DNA of 51,630 nt, from assembly GCA_004296775.1 (NCBI GenBank), contig RHGE01000044.1, forward strand, positions 1 to 51,630, written 5' to 3'. The notes under the pieces were generated by a model that was not told where the DNA came from, searched no databases, and saw only the letters and a program-made list of their open reading frames with translations. This document shows, piece after piece, positions 1-6,886 of the stretch. Position 1 is the stretch's first letter. Each line of letters starts with the position of its first letter. The position numbers and the translations under genes are program-made. Origin of the DNA: Marinilabiliaceae bacterium JC017 (lineage in GTDB: Bacteria; Bacteroidota; Bacteroidia; Bacteroidales; Marinilabiliaceae).

Positions 1-60
1 GATGAATGCGGGAATTCTGGCATGTGGGTTAGCAAAAATTCATCAAGGAGGTGGGTGGAA
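1..60. repeat. Interspersed repeat, partial copy (left window edge)
   Basis: The first ~60 bases (GATGAATGCGGGAATTCTGG... ending AAAAATTCATCAAGGAGG) match 9630-9680 with a few differences. At 9602-9630 the same element is preceded by CCGGCGTTGGCGCGACGAAG, and at 8930-9000 by a stretch that also appears at the right window edge (51592-51630). So this is the tail of a composite interspersed element truncated by the window edge. No coding potential is visible. Confidence 0.6.
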
Positions 61-84
61 GCTTTTATTTGACTAGCGTTTTTT

Positions 85-146
85 GCTTCGTTTTTGGGGC
101 AATGCCAAAAATGAAGTAGGGTTTGGGACAACGTCCCAATAAAACT
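85..146 (+). repeat. Interspersed repeat with GGGACAACGTCCC hairpin, copy 1
   Basis: The block GGCAATGCCAAAAATGAAGT followed by AGGGTTTGGGACAACGTCCC occurs here, at 9336-9392, at 9731-9793 and, inverted, at 34203-34254. It ends in a small self-complementary GGGAC/GTCCC hairpin. It carries no ORF. The four copies lie in gene-free DNA in both orientations, as expected of a small non-autonomous repeat. Confidence 0.65.
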
Positions 147-244
147 ATATGTCATCTAACAAGGATGTATCGCTATTATCTTGGCGTCAATATGGCCAAT
201 GGCCATCTCTGACTATTATCTAAAAATATAACGATCTATTGTGA

Positions 245-352
245 TTAAAATGACCACTTAATGCGCTACGCTTTTAATTGATCTTTAATCATCAATCGGC
301 ATTATACCAGTGTCATTTTTAAATATGTTTAGTATAATATGGTAGACCGGTA
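245..352. repeat. ~105-bp interspersed repeat, copy 1
   Basis: This stretch (ATTAAAATGACCACTTAATG onward) aligns over about 105 bases with 9506-9612, at roughly 75% identity by eye. Both copies contain GGCATTA-ACC and end near a GGCCGG/GACCGG motif. No gene is visible; in both places it neighbours other interspersed elements. Confidence 0.55.
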
Positions 353-401
353 ACGACCGGCAATATTTTCCATATACTTTTAGGTTGATTACTTGCAATT
401 T

Positions 402-426
402 ATAAAAACCTAACAGGGGTTTTTAT
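402..426 (+). terminator. Terminator-like hairpin, first of a tandem pair
   Basis: ATAAAAACC (402-410) pairs with GGTTTTTAT (418-426) across a short loop. It lies 10 bases before a stronger hairpin. No gene upstream within the window ends here, so it would close a transcript beginning off the left edge or a non-coding transcript. Confidence 0.4.
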
Positions 427-435
427 TAGTCGATT

Positions 436-478
436 AAAAAGGCAATCCCACAGAACGCTGCGGGCATTGCCTTTTTTT
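436..478 (+). terminator. Intrinsic terminator (possibly bidirectional)
   Basis: AAAAAGGCAATCCC (436-449) pairs with GGGCATTGCCTTTTT (462-476) with one bulged base, followed by a T run. A-rich DNA on the left means it could act in both directions. Nothing in 1-435 looks like the gene it ends. The rest of 480-818 shows no gene. Confidence 0.6.
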
Positions 479-818
479 ATGGATCATTAATATTTAGTTT
501 GTCTGTGATCTCTAACCCTATCACCAGCGCTATAAATGGAGTTATTCAACAACGAAGTTTTGTGGATTTAAAAACTCAATGATTCATTAAACTTTAGCAA
601 TAACCAAAAAAGCAGCTTATGATCATTTGATAACAAACCCTTTTATAACACTACATCGGAGTCTGATGCTAATCGCCCTATGGCCTATCATCTAACAACC
701 TAACGACACATTGTGATTTAGAATGAAACCAAATAATTTGTAACACTTTCCTTTTTATAGATTAAACAAGTTTTTTGTATAAATTCGCCCGCCTACCATA
801 ATTAAATAATATAATTCA

Positions 819-2225
819 ATGAGTGGATTTTTTGGCACTATCTCGAAAGAGGATTGCATTGCTGACGTTTTTTACGGGACCGATTACCATTCCCATTTAG
901 GTACCAAACGGGCTGGATTAGCCTACTTCTCAAAAGAAAAAGGATTTCAACGCACCATCCACAGCCTGGAAGATGGCTATTTCAGAAACAAATTTGAAAA
1001 TGACATTGCCGATTTCGATGGAAATAGCGGCATTGGAGTAATAAGTGATACCGAGTCGCAACCCATTATTGTGACCTCTCACATGGGACGCTTTGCCGTA
1101 GCTTCTGTTTCTAAAATTGTAAATATTGACGAACTGGAAGAACGTTTCATCAAACAACACCGCACCTTTTCTGAAACCAGCCAGGGAAGCATAAACCCCA
1201 GCGAACTGATTGCCATGCTGATTGCTGAAGGCGATGATTTTCTGTCGGGCATTGAGAATGTTTACAACAGCGTAAAAGGCTCCTGCTCCATGCTTATTCT
1301 CACCGAGGATGGCCTGATCGCTGCCCGCGATAAACTGGGACGTACTCCTATCATACTCGGGAAAAGAGACAACGCCCACGCAGCATCCTTTGAAACCTGC
1401 GCCTTCTCCAACCTGGGCTATGAAATAGAGAAATACCTGGGTCCCGGCGAAGTAATCAAAATACAGGCCGATGGTTACGAGCAACTGCGCAAACCCAACG
1501 AGAAAATGCAGGTATGCTCCTTCCTGTGGGTATATTACGGCTACCCACCTTCTTTCTACGAGGGCATCAATGTGGACGAATGTCGTTACCGTTGTGGAGC
1601 AGCCTTGTCGAAAAGCAATAACATTAAAGCCGATTTCGTTGCCGGTATTCCCGATTCGGGGGTTGGCCACGCCATGGGTTACAGCAACGCCACAGGCATT
1701 CCGCTTAAACGGCCCTATTCCAAATACACTCCCACCTGGCCCCGAAGTTTCATGCCACAAAACCAAAAAACCAGGGATTTAGTTGCCAAAATGAAACTAC
1801 TCCCCAACAAAGCCTTAATTGAAAACGGACGTGGTATTTTTCTGGACGACTCCATTGTCAGGGGTACCCAGCTAAAAGATAACGTGCAGGATTTGCATAA
1901 GGCCGGCATCAAGGAGGTTCACGTGCGCATTGCCTGTCCGCCCCTCACCTTCCCTTGCCAATTCCTAAATTTCAGCAGCTCCCGTTCCAACATGGACCTG
2001 GCAACCATTAAAGCAGCCTGCAAACTGGAAGGCAAAGAAGATGTGGACATGACGGAATACTCCGATTGCAATTCGGAAAAATACAAAGCCATGGTTGAAG
2101 AGATCAGAAAGACACTGGATTTAACATCATTGGAGTTCCAGAAACTGGACGACCTGGTAGAAGCCATTGGCCTGCCAAAAGAAAAATTGTGTACGCACTG
2201 CTGGGATGGCTCAAGCTATTTTTAG
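819..2225 (+). CDS. Amidophosphoribosyltransferase-like protein (PurF family), Ser in place of the catalytic Cys
   Basis: The 468-residue protein has a class II glutamine amidotransferase fold region (about 1-220) and a type I phosphoribosyltransferase region (about 250-420). The PRPP loop FLDDSIVRGTQ (about 341-351) closely matches PurF. A C-terminal CTHC pair (about 460-463) resembles cysteines that bind iron-sulphur in some PurF proteins. It begins MSGFFG where PurF has MCG, so the nucleophile left after Met removal would be Ser. Family knowledge: PurF moves glutamine nitrogen to PRPP in the first step of purine synthesis. I recall Bacteroides relatives also starting MSGFFG, so this looks like a conserved paralogue rather than a decayed gene. 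Inference: glutaminase activity is altered or lost and ammonia may be used. A terminator follows at 2251. It stands alone, without pur neighbours. Confidence 0.82.
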   Translation: MSGFFGTISKEDCIADVFYGTDYHSHLGTKRAGLAYFSKEKGFQRTIHSLEDGYFRNKFENDIADFDGNSGIGVISDTESQPIIVTSHMGRFAVASVSKIVNIDELEERFIKQHRTFSETSQGSINPSELIAMLIAEGDDFLSGIENVYNSVKGSCSMLILTEDGLIAARDKLGRTPIILGKRDNAHAASFETCAFSNLGYEIEKYLGPGEVIKIQADGYEQLRKPNEKMQVCSFLWVYYGYPPSFYEGINVDECRYRCGAALSKSNNIKADFVAGIPDSGVGHAMGYSNATGIPLKRPYSKYTPTWPRSFMPQNQKTRDLVAKMKLLPNKALIENGRGIFLDDSIVRGTQLKDNVQDLHKAGIKEVHVRIACPPLTFPCQFLNFSSSRSNMDLATIKAACKLEGKEDVDMTEYSDCNSEKYKAMVEEIRKTLDLTSLEFQKLDDLVEAIGLPKEKLCTHCWDGSSYF

Positions 2226-2250
2226 TAGTTAACCAAAACAATAATACAAG

Positions 2251-2282
2251 ACCTCATAGCAGTCATCGCTATGGGGTTTTTT
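2251..2282 (+). terminator. Terminator of the PurF-like gene
   Basis: ACCTCATAGC (2251-2260) pairs with GCTATGGGGT (2268-2277) through one U-G wobble, followed by a run of T. The wobble is only tolerated in plus-strand RNA, which fits termination of the gene ending at 2225. Confidence 0.8.
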
Positions 2283-2292
2283 AATGGAAATT

Positions 2293-2423
2293 AAACACAG
2301 AGGCACGGAGACACAGAGTTTTTCAATCAACGAATGATTATTTGACTACTGATAACTAAATAATGAAAAAACGGCAGTGACACAAGTAATATAAACACAG
2401 AGGCACGAAGACACAGAGTTTTC
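2293..2423. repeat. Two copies of the CACAGAGGCACGGAGACACAGAG-type repeat
   Basis: AAACACAGAGGCACGGAGAC followed by ACAGAGTTTTTC occurs at about 2293-2325 and again, nearly identical, at 2396-2428. Both are followed by TCAACGAATGA. Weaker relatives lie at 8652-8680 and 9392-9416. These are short interspersed repeats without coding capacity. Confidence 0.6.
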
Positions 2424-2526
2424 CGGTCAACGAATGAATGCAAATGATTATTTGGCTACCGGCCAAACCGACTATAACTAAAAGCCCTGACCAATAAAAC
2501 ATTGAACACACTCGAACATTACCACG

Positions 2527-3009
2527 GTGTTTCTTTCAGAAGACTTGGCATACACCATGGAGGACTTGGCGTGTATCATGGAAGACCCGGAACGCGTTTC
2601 AGAACACTTGGCGTCTCTTTCAGAAGACTTGGATCCCATTTCAGGACACTTGGCGTCTATTTCAGAAGACTTGGAACCCGTTTCAGAACACATGGCGTCT
2701 ATTTCAGAGGACTTGGAACGCGTTTCAGAACACTTGGCGTCTATTTCAGAGGACTTGGAACGCGTTTCAGAAGACTTGACGTCCCTTTCAAAAGACCTGG
2801 AACCCGTTTCAGAAGACCTGGCGTCTCTTTCAGAAGACTTGGAATCCGTTTCAGAACACTTGGCGTCTATTTCAGAGGACTTGGAACGCGTTTCAGAAGA
2901 CTTGGAACCCGTATCAGAAGACTTGACGTCTATTTCAGAAGACTTGGAACTCATTTCAGAAGACCTGGCGTCTCTTTCAGAAGACTTGGAACGCGTTTCA
3001 GAAGCCTGA
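2527..3009 (+). CDS. Possible heptad-repeat coiled-coil protein encoded by a 21-bp tandem repeat
   Basis: About twenty 21-bp units (2585-3008) read as seven-residue repeats of the type SEDLExV/SEHLASI. Leu and Ile/Val are spaced 4 and 3 apart, the a/d pattern of a coiled coil. A GTG start (2527) follows an in-frame stop at 2503-2505; the first ATG is at 2557. Two other frames, including one on the minus strand, are also open because the repeat lacks stops, so openness alone proves nothing. In favour of this frame, common unit differences (GAA/GAG, TTG/CTG) are silent here, whereas in the overlapping plus frame TTG/CTG becomes Leu/Pro. There are no Shine-Dalgarno signal, signal peptide or other domain. 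It may equally be non-coding repeat DNA. Confidence 0.35.
   Translation: MFLSEDLAYTMEDLACIMEDPERVSEHLASLSEDLDPISGHLASISEDLEPVSEHMASISEDLERVSEHLASISEDLERVSEDLTSLSKDLEPVSEDLASLSEDLESVSEHLASISEDLERVSEDLEPVSEDLTSISEDLELISEDLASLSEDLERVSEA
2585..3008. repeat. 21-bp tandem repeat array, ~20 units
   Basis: Units alternate between two sub-types, TTTCAGAAGACTTGGAACSC and TTTCAGAACACTTGGCGTCT, giving a 42-bp higher-order period over part of the array. There are no spacers and units share nearly the same length, so this is a minisatellite and not a CRISPR. Array ends are more diverged than the centre. Confidence 0.9.
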
Positions 3010-3080
3010 CATGAGCACAATAGAGATGCCATATTAATGATACCAACACTTTCGTGTTTATATACAAAATCACTAGAGGA

Positions 3081-3283
3081 TGTTAAAAATCATGCCCACT
3101 ACACCTCCCATTATTCCTCTATTTTATTATTTTTGAAGATCTTAAAATCAAATTATGATAGTCTATCCCGAATCCCTTAATAACATTAAGTTCTCTCCGA
3201 CAAAACGAAACAACGCTACCAAACACTCCGCTGAAAGATGTGAGGCGATCTTAATTGATGATATTTTTGACGATACTTAAAAA
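3081..3283 (+). repeat. ~190-bp island-boundary repeat, copy 1
   Basis: From TGTTAAAAATCATGCCCACT to the run of A at 3281 this matches 9927-10117 along its whole length, apart from substitutions and one 12-base in-frame difference. The two copies are in direct orientation and bracket the AT-rich island with the cassette array. Each contains a micro-ORF of identical frame (3155-3280 and 10001-10114). Confidence 0.75.
3155..3280 (+). CDS. Micro-ORF (41 aa) inside boundary repeat copy 1
   Basis: An ATG-started 41-residue frame begins M-I-V-Y-P-E-S-L-N-N-I-K-F-S and ends ILIDDIFDDT. The second repeat copy keeps the same frame as a 37-residue protein, with the length difference an exact multiple of three near the C terminus. 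Residues 3-14 are identical, but most other base differences change the amino acid, so purifying selection is not demonstrated. A perfect terminator begins at its stop codon. No family recognised; it could be a remnant. Confidence 0.25.
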   Translation: MIVYPESLNNIKFSPTKRNNATKHSAERCEAILIDDIFDDT

Positions 3284-3328
3284 AGGTGCACATACAACGC
3301 CATCTTAGCGATGTATGTGCACCTTTTT
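3280..3328 (+). terminator. Perfect 17-bp stem hairpin/terminator
   Basis: AAAAAGGTGCACATACA (3280-3296) is perfectly complementary to TGTATGTGCACCTTTTT (3312-3328) with a 15-base loop. The right arm ends in five T. It starts at the stop codon of the micro-ORF and ends 47 bases before the first cassette junction, so it could insulate the cassette array from upstream transcription. The second boundary repeat copy lacks it. Confidence 0.7.
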
Positions 3329-3374
3329 GCGAGTTAAATAAGATGTATATGCACTTGGGTAGAGATGCTGGAGT

Positions 3375-3383
3375 GTTAGCACC
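3375..3383 (+). other. Cassette junction 1 (attC R'-like, G^TTAGCACC)
   Basis: GTTAGCACC lies 18 bases before the first cassette gene. Its last eight bases TTAGCACC are the exact reverse complement of GGTGCTAA at 5106-5113 behind the second gene, the relation expected between the start of an integron cassette and its own attC outer half-site. The integron consensus is GTTRRRY; this is GTTAGCA, so it fits at six of seven positions. Confidence 0.5.
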
Positions 3384-3400
3384 AAGCAGGAATTACAACT

Positions 3401-4069
3401 ATGACAAAAAAAGAAATTGAAACTTTCATCGCTATTAATAAAGAAGACGACATTAAGAGCTTTTTTGATAAACTACTTACGAAATTAGATGCTAGTAATC
3501 GCTCAAATGATAAGATATTAATTTGGATGGCATTTTTAATTTTCATCTACTTCAGTATAGATTTGGATATTTTTTCACAGTTAAAGTTGGGGCCAATAGT
3601 TCTTACAGATAATTCTTTTATAAAGCTATTTACTCCGTTAATTTTCAATTATTTATTATTAAAATTTGTAACGCTTAATGCCCACAGGTCATTAATTATA
3701 AATAACATAAGGCAGATAGGTGGTCGATTTTATAACCTAAAGGAAGGAGTTGATGAAAATGCCACCTACTCTAATGCATTTTTGCAAATTATTATGCCTT
3801 TCTCTTTATGGGAAGAAGTTAATAGTAAATATATGAACAAAGGAAAAACTGGCTGTTTAACTTTTCTGATGATTTCTCCTTTATTCATCTTGTTATTTGC
3901 TCCATTAATCTTTGAGTACATTATCATACGAGACTTGATTGTAGATTTCTGGCAGATTAGTTGGGTTCAAAAGACTGTAACGATAACTACAATATGGATT
4001 TTTCTAGCTGTTATTATTTATTACATCAAAGCTGTAAAAATAAAAATGACAGAAAACCAAACAGATTGA
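3401..4069 (+). CDS. Membrane protein of unknown function (cassette 1, first gene)
   Basis: The 222-residue protein was not recognised. It starts with a charged ~40-residue cytoplasmic-looking segment. Hydrophobic stretches follow at about 40-56, 72-90, 150-175 and 192-212, so two helical hairpins in the inner membrane are plausible. A conserved-looking soluble loop (about 95-145) contains a GGRFYNLKEG-type motif. The ATG at 3401 is 18 bases after the cassette junction, typical of cassette genes. It sits 31 bases before the DUF2971 gene in the same orientation, with no attC-like site between, so the two share one cassette and probably one transcript. AT-rich composition differs from the flanking core genes. 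Confidence 0.7.
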   Translation: MTKKEIETFIAINKEDDIKSFFDKLLTKLDASNRSNDKILIWMAFLIFIYFSIDLDIFSQLKLGPIVLTDNSFIKLFTPLIFNYLLLKFVTLNAHRSLIINNIRQIGGRFYNLKEGVDENATYSNAFLQIIMPFSLWEEVNSKYMNKGKTGCLTFLMISPLFILLFAPLIFEYIIIRDLIVDFWQISWVQKTVTITTIWIFLAVIIYYIKAVKIKMTENQTD

Positions 4070-4100
4070 TATTATTGAGGTAATCTAAATAGATTAAAGC

Positions 4101-5093
4101 ATGGCAAAAAAGATTTCGCACACATATAACAGCAATGAATACAACTTTACTCAATTTCCCGATGGCAATTATGAATTTGAGATTAAGCGGATTGTACCAA
4201 TTGAAAAACCTGAATATCTATATAAATATTACCCATTAAGTAAGAATAGTATATCTGCATTAGTAGGTACTTTCTTATATGCTTCACACCCATTGCAGTT
4301 AAATGACAAATATGACTGTTCACAACTATTCGTTGATATTTCAGGTCATACATTAGAAGATTATTTAGGTAGCTACCTATCAAATATCTATTCAAAAGAA
4401 AGAATAACTGAATTATATAATAATCAGAGGGACGAACTTGATAAGGAGTTTCAGAAATGGGAACAAGTAAGATTATTTCAGCAATTCGGAGTTATTTCAA
4501 TGTGCGAAAACTATAATGACATTTTGATGTGGGCATATTATGCGCAAAATAGTGGTTTTCTTGTAAAATATCGGACTGATTCATTGCCGCGAGACATTTA
4601 TGGACCTTACCCTATTAATTACGTTGATGAAATAGAAAAAATTAATACAAAAGAAAAGGGAGCAATATTATCATTCTTATATCAAACAAATGTAAAAGAG
4701 AATAGATGGGAGAATGAAAAGGAGTGGAGGTATATCTATAGAAATCCCAAAGGAACATATCATCCATTCTGGTCAAAGCAAAATATTAGCTCTCGTTTTA
4801 AAAAATATGATATTGACAGCATCGAAGAAATTCATTTAGGGTATGATTTTATTTTACCAACTGAGATTGATTATGCAGATGCAAGAACTGGTATTGAATC
4901 AATACGATTTAAAACAAACCATTTAGACCATAAACTGAAAAGAAGTTTATTGACCTTTATTACAAAAAATAATATAAAGTGCTATCGAATACTAAAGAAT
5001 AATAGAGCTTTTGAACTAGGAAGGCAAGAAATTGAAATAACAAGACTTAGTTCACATAAATATGAATTTAAACTAGGAGAAGTTATTGATTAA
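4101..5093 (+). CDS. DUF2971 family protein (cassette 1, second gene)
   Basis: The 330-residue soluble protein matches the DUF2971 pattern: LYKYYPL (about 34-40), then a residue block ending LQLNDKYDC (about 62-70), GVISMCENYNDILMWAYYA (about 130-148) and a late ENEKEWRYIY segment (about 203-212). DUF2971 proteins are of unknown activity and are common on mobile and defence-rich islands; no catalytic residue is assigned. The stop codon is 12 bases before the outer half-site GGTGCTAA of the attC-like element at 5106. There is no signal peptide or membrane segment. Composition is AT-rich like the other cassette genes. Confidence 0.8.
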   Translation: MAKKISHTYNSNEYNFTQFPDGNYEFEIKRIVPIEKPEYLYKYYPLSKNSISALVGTFLYASHPLQLNDKYDCSQLFVDISGHTLEDYLGSYLSNIYSKERITELYNNQRDELDKEFQKWEQVRLFQQFGVISMCENYNDILMWAYYAQNSGFLVKYRTDSLPRDIYGPYPINYVDEIEKINTKEKGAILSFLYQTNVKENRWENEKEWRYIYRNPKGTYHPFWSKQNISSRFKKYDIDSIEEIHLGYDFILPTEIDYADARTGIESIRFKTNHLDHKLKRSLLTFITKNNIKCYRILKNNRAFELGRQEIEITRLSSHKYEFKLGEVID

Positions 5094-5105
5094 AAAGAAA
5101 TGCCA

Positions 5106-5186
5106 GGTGCTAATAAACCGTAATAATGCATGGCTTGCCGCAGGCGCAACACAAGCCACGCATCATACGGCAGGCCGTTGGCTGTA
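5106..5186 (+). other. attC-like recombination site 1 (end of cassette 1)
   Basis: Outer half-site GGTGCTAA (5106-5113) pairs with TTAGCACC at the cassette start (3376-3383). Arm CCGTAATAATGCATGGCTTG (5118-5137) pairs with CAAGCCACGCATCATACGG (5152-5170), leaving one extra base on the left arm and two A/G mispairs. The end junction is G^TTGGCTGTA (5177-5186). Total length is near 78 bases, within the range of integron attC sites, and an unpaired arm base recalls the extrahelical bases that orient attC. The terminal loop is GC-rich (5138-5151). Confidence 0.6.
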
Positions 5187-5214
5187 ATTAACATTAATAC
5201 AGAAATAAACAATA

Positions 5215-6102
5215 ATGGCTGGACCTAATCAACATTTTGTACCTCAATATTATTTAAAGACATTTTCTGAAGAAGATAGAGTATTCGTTTTTGATAAAAA
5301 AGAGAACAAATACCTCAGTGAAAGGCGAATCCCTGTTGATAAAATAGGGTTCAGTAAAAACTTCTATGACATTGAACCTGAAGACCTATCTAGATTCTTA
5401 ATTGACGATACTGATGATAAAAGTTATGTTGATTCTTTGATTGAAAAATATAACGAACGTATCTCATCTCCTTTAATTAAAAGTTTCATTGATTTAGGAG
5501 AAAAAGTCTACAAATATAAAGAAATGGAAATCGTGTCATATATTCGGACGGATGACATAATTGATTTCTTAGTGGTTCAACTCTTTAGAACTCCATTTTT
5601 TAGAAAACAGTTTGAATTTACAGCAAGAGATATACGAAAAAAGCACTCTGATAAAATCGAATTGAATGAAAAATATTCAGTCGAGAGGCTTACACAAGCT
5701 ATACATGGAGTATATATAATTTCAGCTATTTGTAATACGGAAATCTGGAAAAATTCAGAAAAGAACCATTTGATAAAACCATCTTTTCAATTTATAGATT
5801 ACGAAGTTATAGACAAGTTCGAACAGCTTAGAAAGATGAGCAAGACATTATGGGTTTCATCTTTAGATTCATGCTTTATAACAAGTGATAATCCGATTGT
5901 TATTAAACAAAACGACAAGGGAAGGATTGAAATGTTGTTTTTCCCTTTAACCAAGAGGTGTACTGTGACATTTTGGAATGAAAAAGCTGCTGATAAAAGT
6001 GTAATCATAGTTAATGAAAGAAGAAAGCATGTTTTACAAGAGAAAAATCGAATAATGAAAGACTGGGCATATAGATTCGTGTATTCATATGATAAAGAAT
6101 AA
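5215..6102 (+). CDS. DUF4238 family protein (cassette 2)
   Basis: The 295-residue protein opens with MAGPNQHFVPQYYLKTFS, the hallmark of DUF4238 (NQHxVPQxYL near the N terminus). A later segment TSDNPIVIK (about 222-230) matches the family's second conserved block. Activity is unknown; members are frequent in accessory regions and have been suggested as nuclease- or defence-related, which I cannot test here. The gene starts 29 bases after the junction G^TTGGCTGTA. Its stop is followed within 2 bases by TACAGCCAAC, the exact reverse complement of that junction, so it fills one cassette alone. No membrane segment or signal peptide. AT-rich. Confidence 0.82.
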   Translation: MAGPNQHFVPQYYLKTFSEEDRVFVFDKKENKYLSERRIPVDKIGFSKNFYDIEPEDLSRFLIDDTDDKSYVDSLIEKYNERISSPLIKSFIDLGEKVYKYKEMEIVSYIRTDDIIDFLVVQLFRTPFFRKQFEFTARDIRKKHSDKIELNEKYSVERLTQAIHGVYIISAICNTEIWKNSEKNHLIKPSFQFIDYEVIDKFEQLRKMSKTLWVSSLDSCFITSDNPIVIKQNDKGRIEMLFFPLTKRCTVTFWNEKAADKSVIIVNERRKHVLQEKNRIMKDWAYRFVYSYDKE

Positions 6103-6103
6103 C

Positions 6104-6302
6104 TACAGCCAACACGCTAGAATAAAGCATATGGCACTCGTGGTTATTGGGAAGTAAATATGGTAATTTAGCACCGCCAAATCTTTGATTTGGCTTTAGA
6201 AATGAAAAGATAAAAAAAAATAAAAGATTTGGCTCAGTGGCGTTTTGGAAGGTTTGGTTCGTTAAATTGCCATACGCTTCATCTAGCCAAACGTTAGGCC
6301 AC
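6104..6302 (+). other. attC-like recombination site 2 (end of cassette 2), enlarged
   Basis: Outer half-site TACAGCCAAC (6104-6113) is the reverse complement of GTTGGCTGTA at 5177-5186 (10 of 10). Arm CTAGAATAAAGCATATGGCA (6117-6136) pairs with TGCCATACGCTTCATCTAG (6268-6286), again with one extra base on the left arm. The exit junction is G^TTAGGCCAC (6293-6302). The site is near 190 bases because its loop holds a second palindromic element (6173-6247). Confidence 0.6.
6173..6247. repeat. Palindromic insert within attC-like site 2
   Basis: GCCAAATCTTTGATTTGGC (6176-6194) is itself a near-perfect hairpin. A second AAAGATTTGGC half lies at about 6225-6235 and the outer flanks CACCGCC and CAGTGGCG are complementary. 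A related element sits in attC-like site 3 (6957-7024). The two look like the same small hairpin element placed in the loop of each site. Confidence 0.55.
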
Positions 6303-6395
6303 ATATAGGGTTGCATATAGAATAATTTCAAGGCGATGAATTCGCATCTCTGATGTAAAGAAAAATTATACTTAAATATAAACAACAAAACAAGA

Positions 6396-6878
6396 ATGAA
6401 GAATTTTTTTGATTGGAGTGATAATCTCGAAATATATGTAACAAAAAGACTACAACACATAATGCCTAATTGGGAATTAATGTGGGATGAAGAACAAAAA
6501 AAATATATTGAAGAAGAAGATAGTTTTTCAGGAGAAATAAACACTCTTATTGAAATACTTAAGAAAACTGAAGTTCCTGACTACTATCATGATTCCGAAG
6601 ACATTCTTGCAGAATATTATAACGAATCATTTCGCAAATATGGCCAAGTAGCAAATAAGGTTGGAAATCGCTGGGATGTTGCAGATTATAGTTCATTATT
6701 GGAACAAGGAGGCTTTAAGGATATCGACCAAGAATTTCTAATTGAAGCAGCAAGAGGAAGAATTGAAACTGCAATTAAATTTGGGCAGAACACATTTGAT
6801 GAAATGGAACAAGGACACGCATATATATTAGGAGACATAATAGCAAATATTCTATATCATAGAGAAAATGATAAATAA
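6396..6878 (+). CDS. Small acidic protein of unknown function (cassette 3)
   Basis: The 160-residue protein was not recognised. It is acidic, predicted mostly helical, without signal peptide or membrane segment. Visible features are an N-terminal FFDWSDNLEIYV stretch, an acidic EEEQ/EEED region (about 31-45) and a C-terminal GHAYILGDIIANIL helix. It is the only gene of cassette 3: the cassette opens at G^TTAGGCCAC (6293-6302), 93 bases upstream, and the stop is followed 8 bases later by the complementary GTGGCCTAA. The leader between junction and ATG is longer than in the other cassettes and might hold a promoter. AT-rich. Confidence 0.65.
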   Translation: MKNFFDWSDNLEIYVTKRLQHIMPNWELMWDEEQKKYIEEEDSFSGEINTLIEILKKTEVPDYYHDSEDILAEYYNESFRKYGQVANKVGNRWDVADYSSLLEQGGFKDIDQEFLIEAARGRIETAIKFGQNTFDEMEQGHAYILGDIIANILYHRENDK

Positions 6879-6886
6879 TTAAATAC

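Noticed and set aside
2585-3008. Regular repeats resembling a CRISPR array
   Set aside because: Units are contiguous 21-mers without unique spacers and there are no cas genes; this is a minisatellite.
2478-3032. Minus-strand 184-codon and second plus-strand 170-codon frames over the 21-bp repeat
   Set aside because: They are open only because the repeat lacks stops; unit differences that are silent in the chosen frame change residues in these.
6011-6544. 177-codon minus-strand frame across the end of the DUF4238 gene and attC-like site 2
   Set aside because: It overlaps two better genes and the palindromic site; composition is that of an antisense shadow rich in Phe and Ser.
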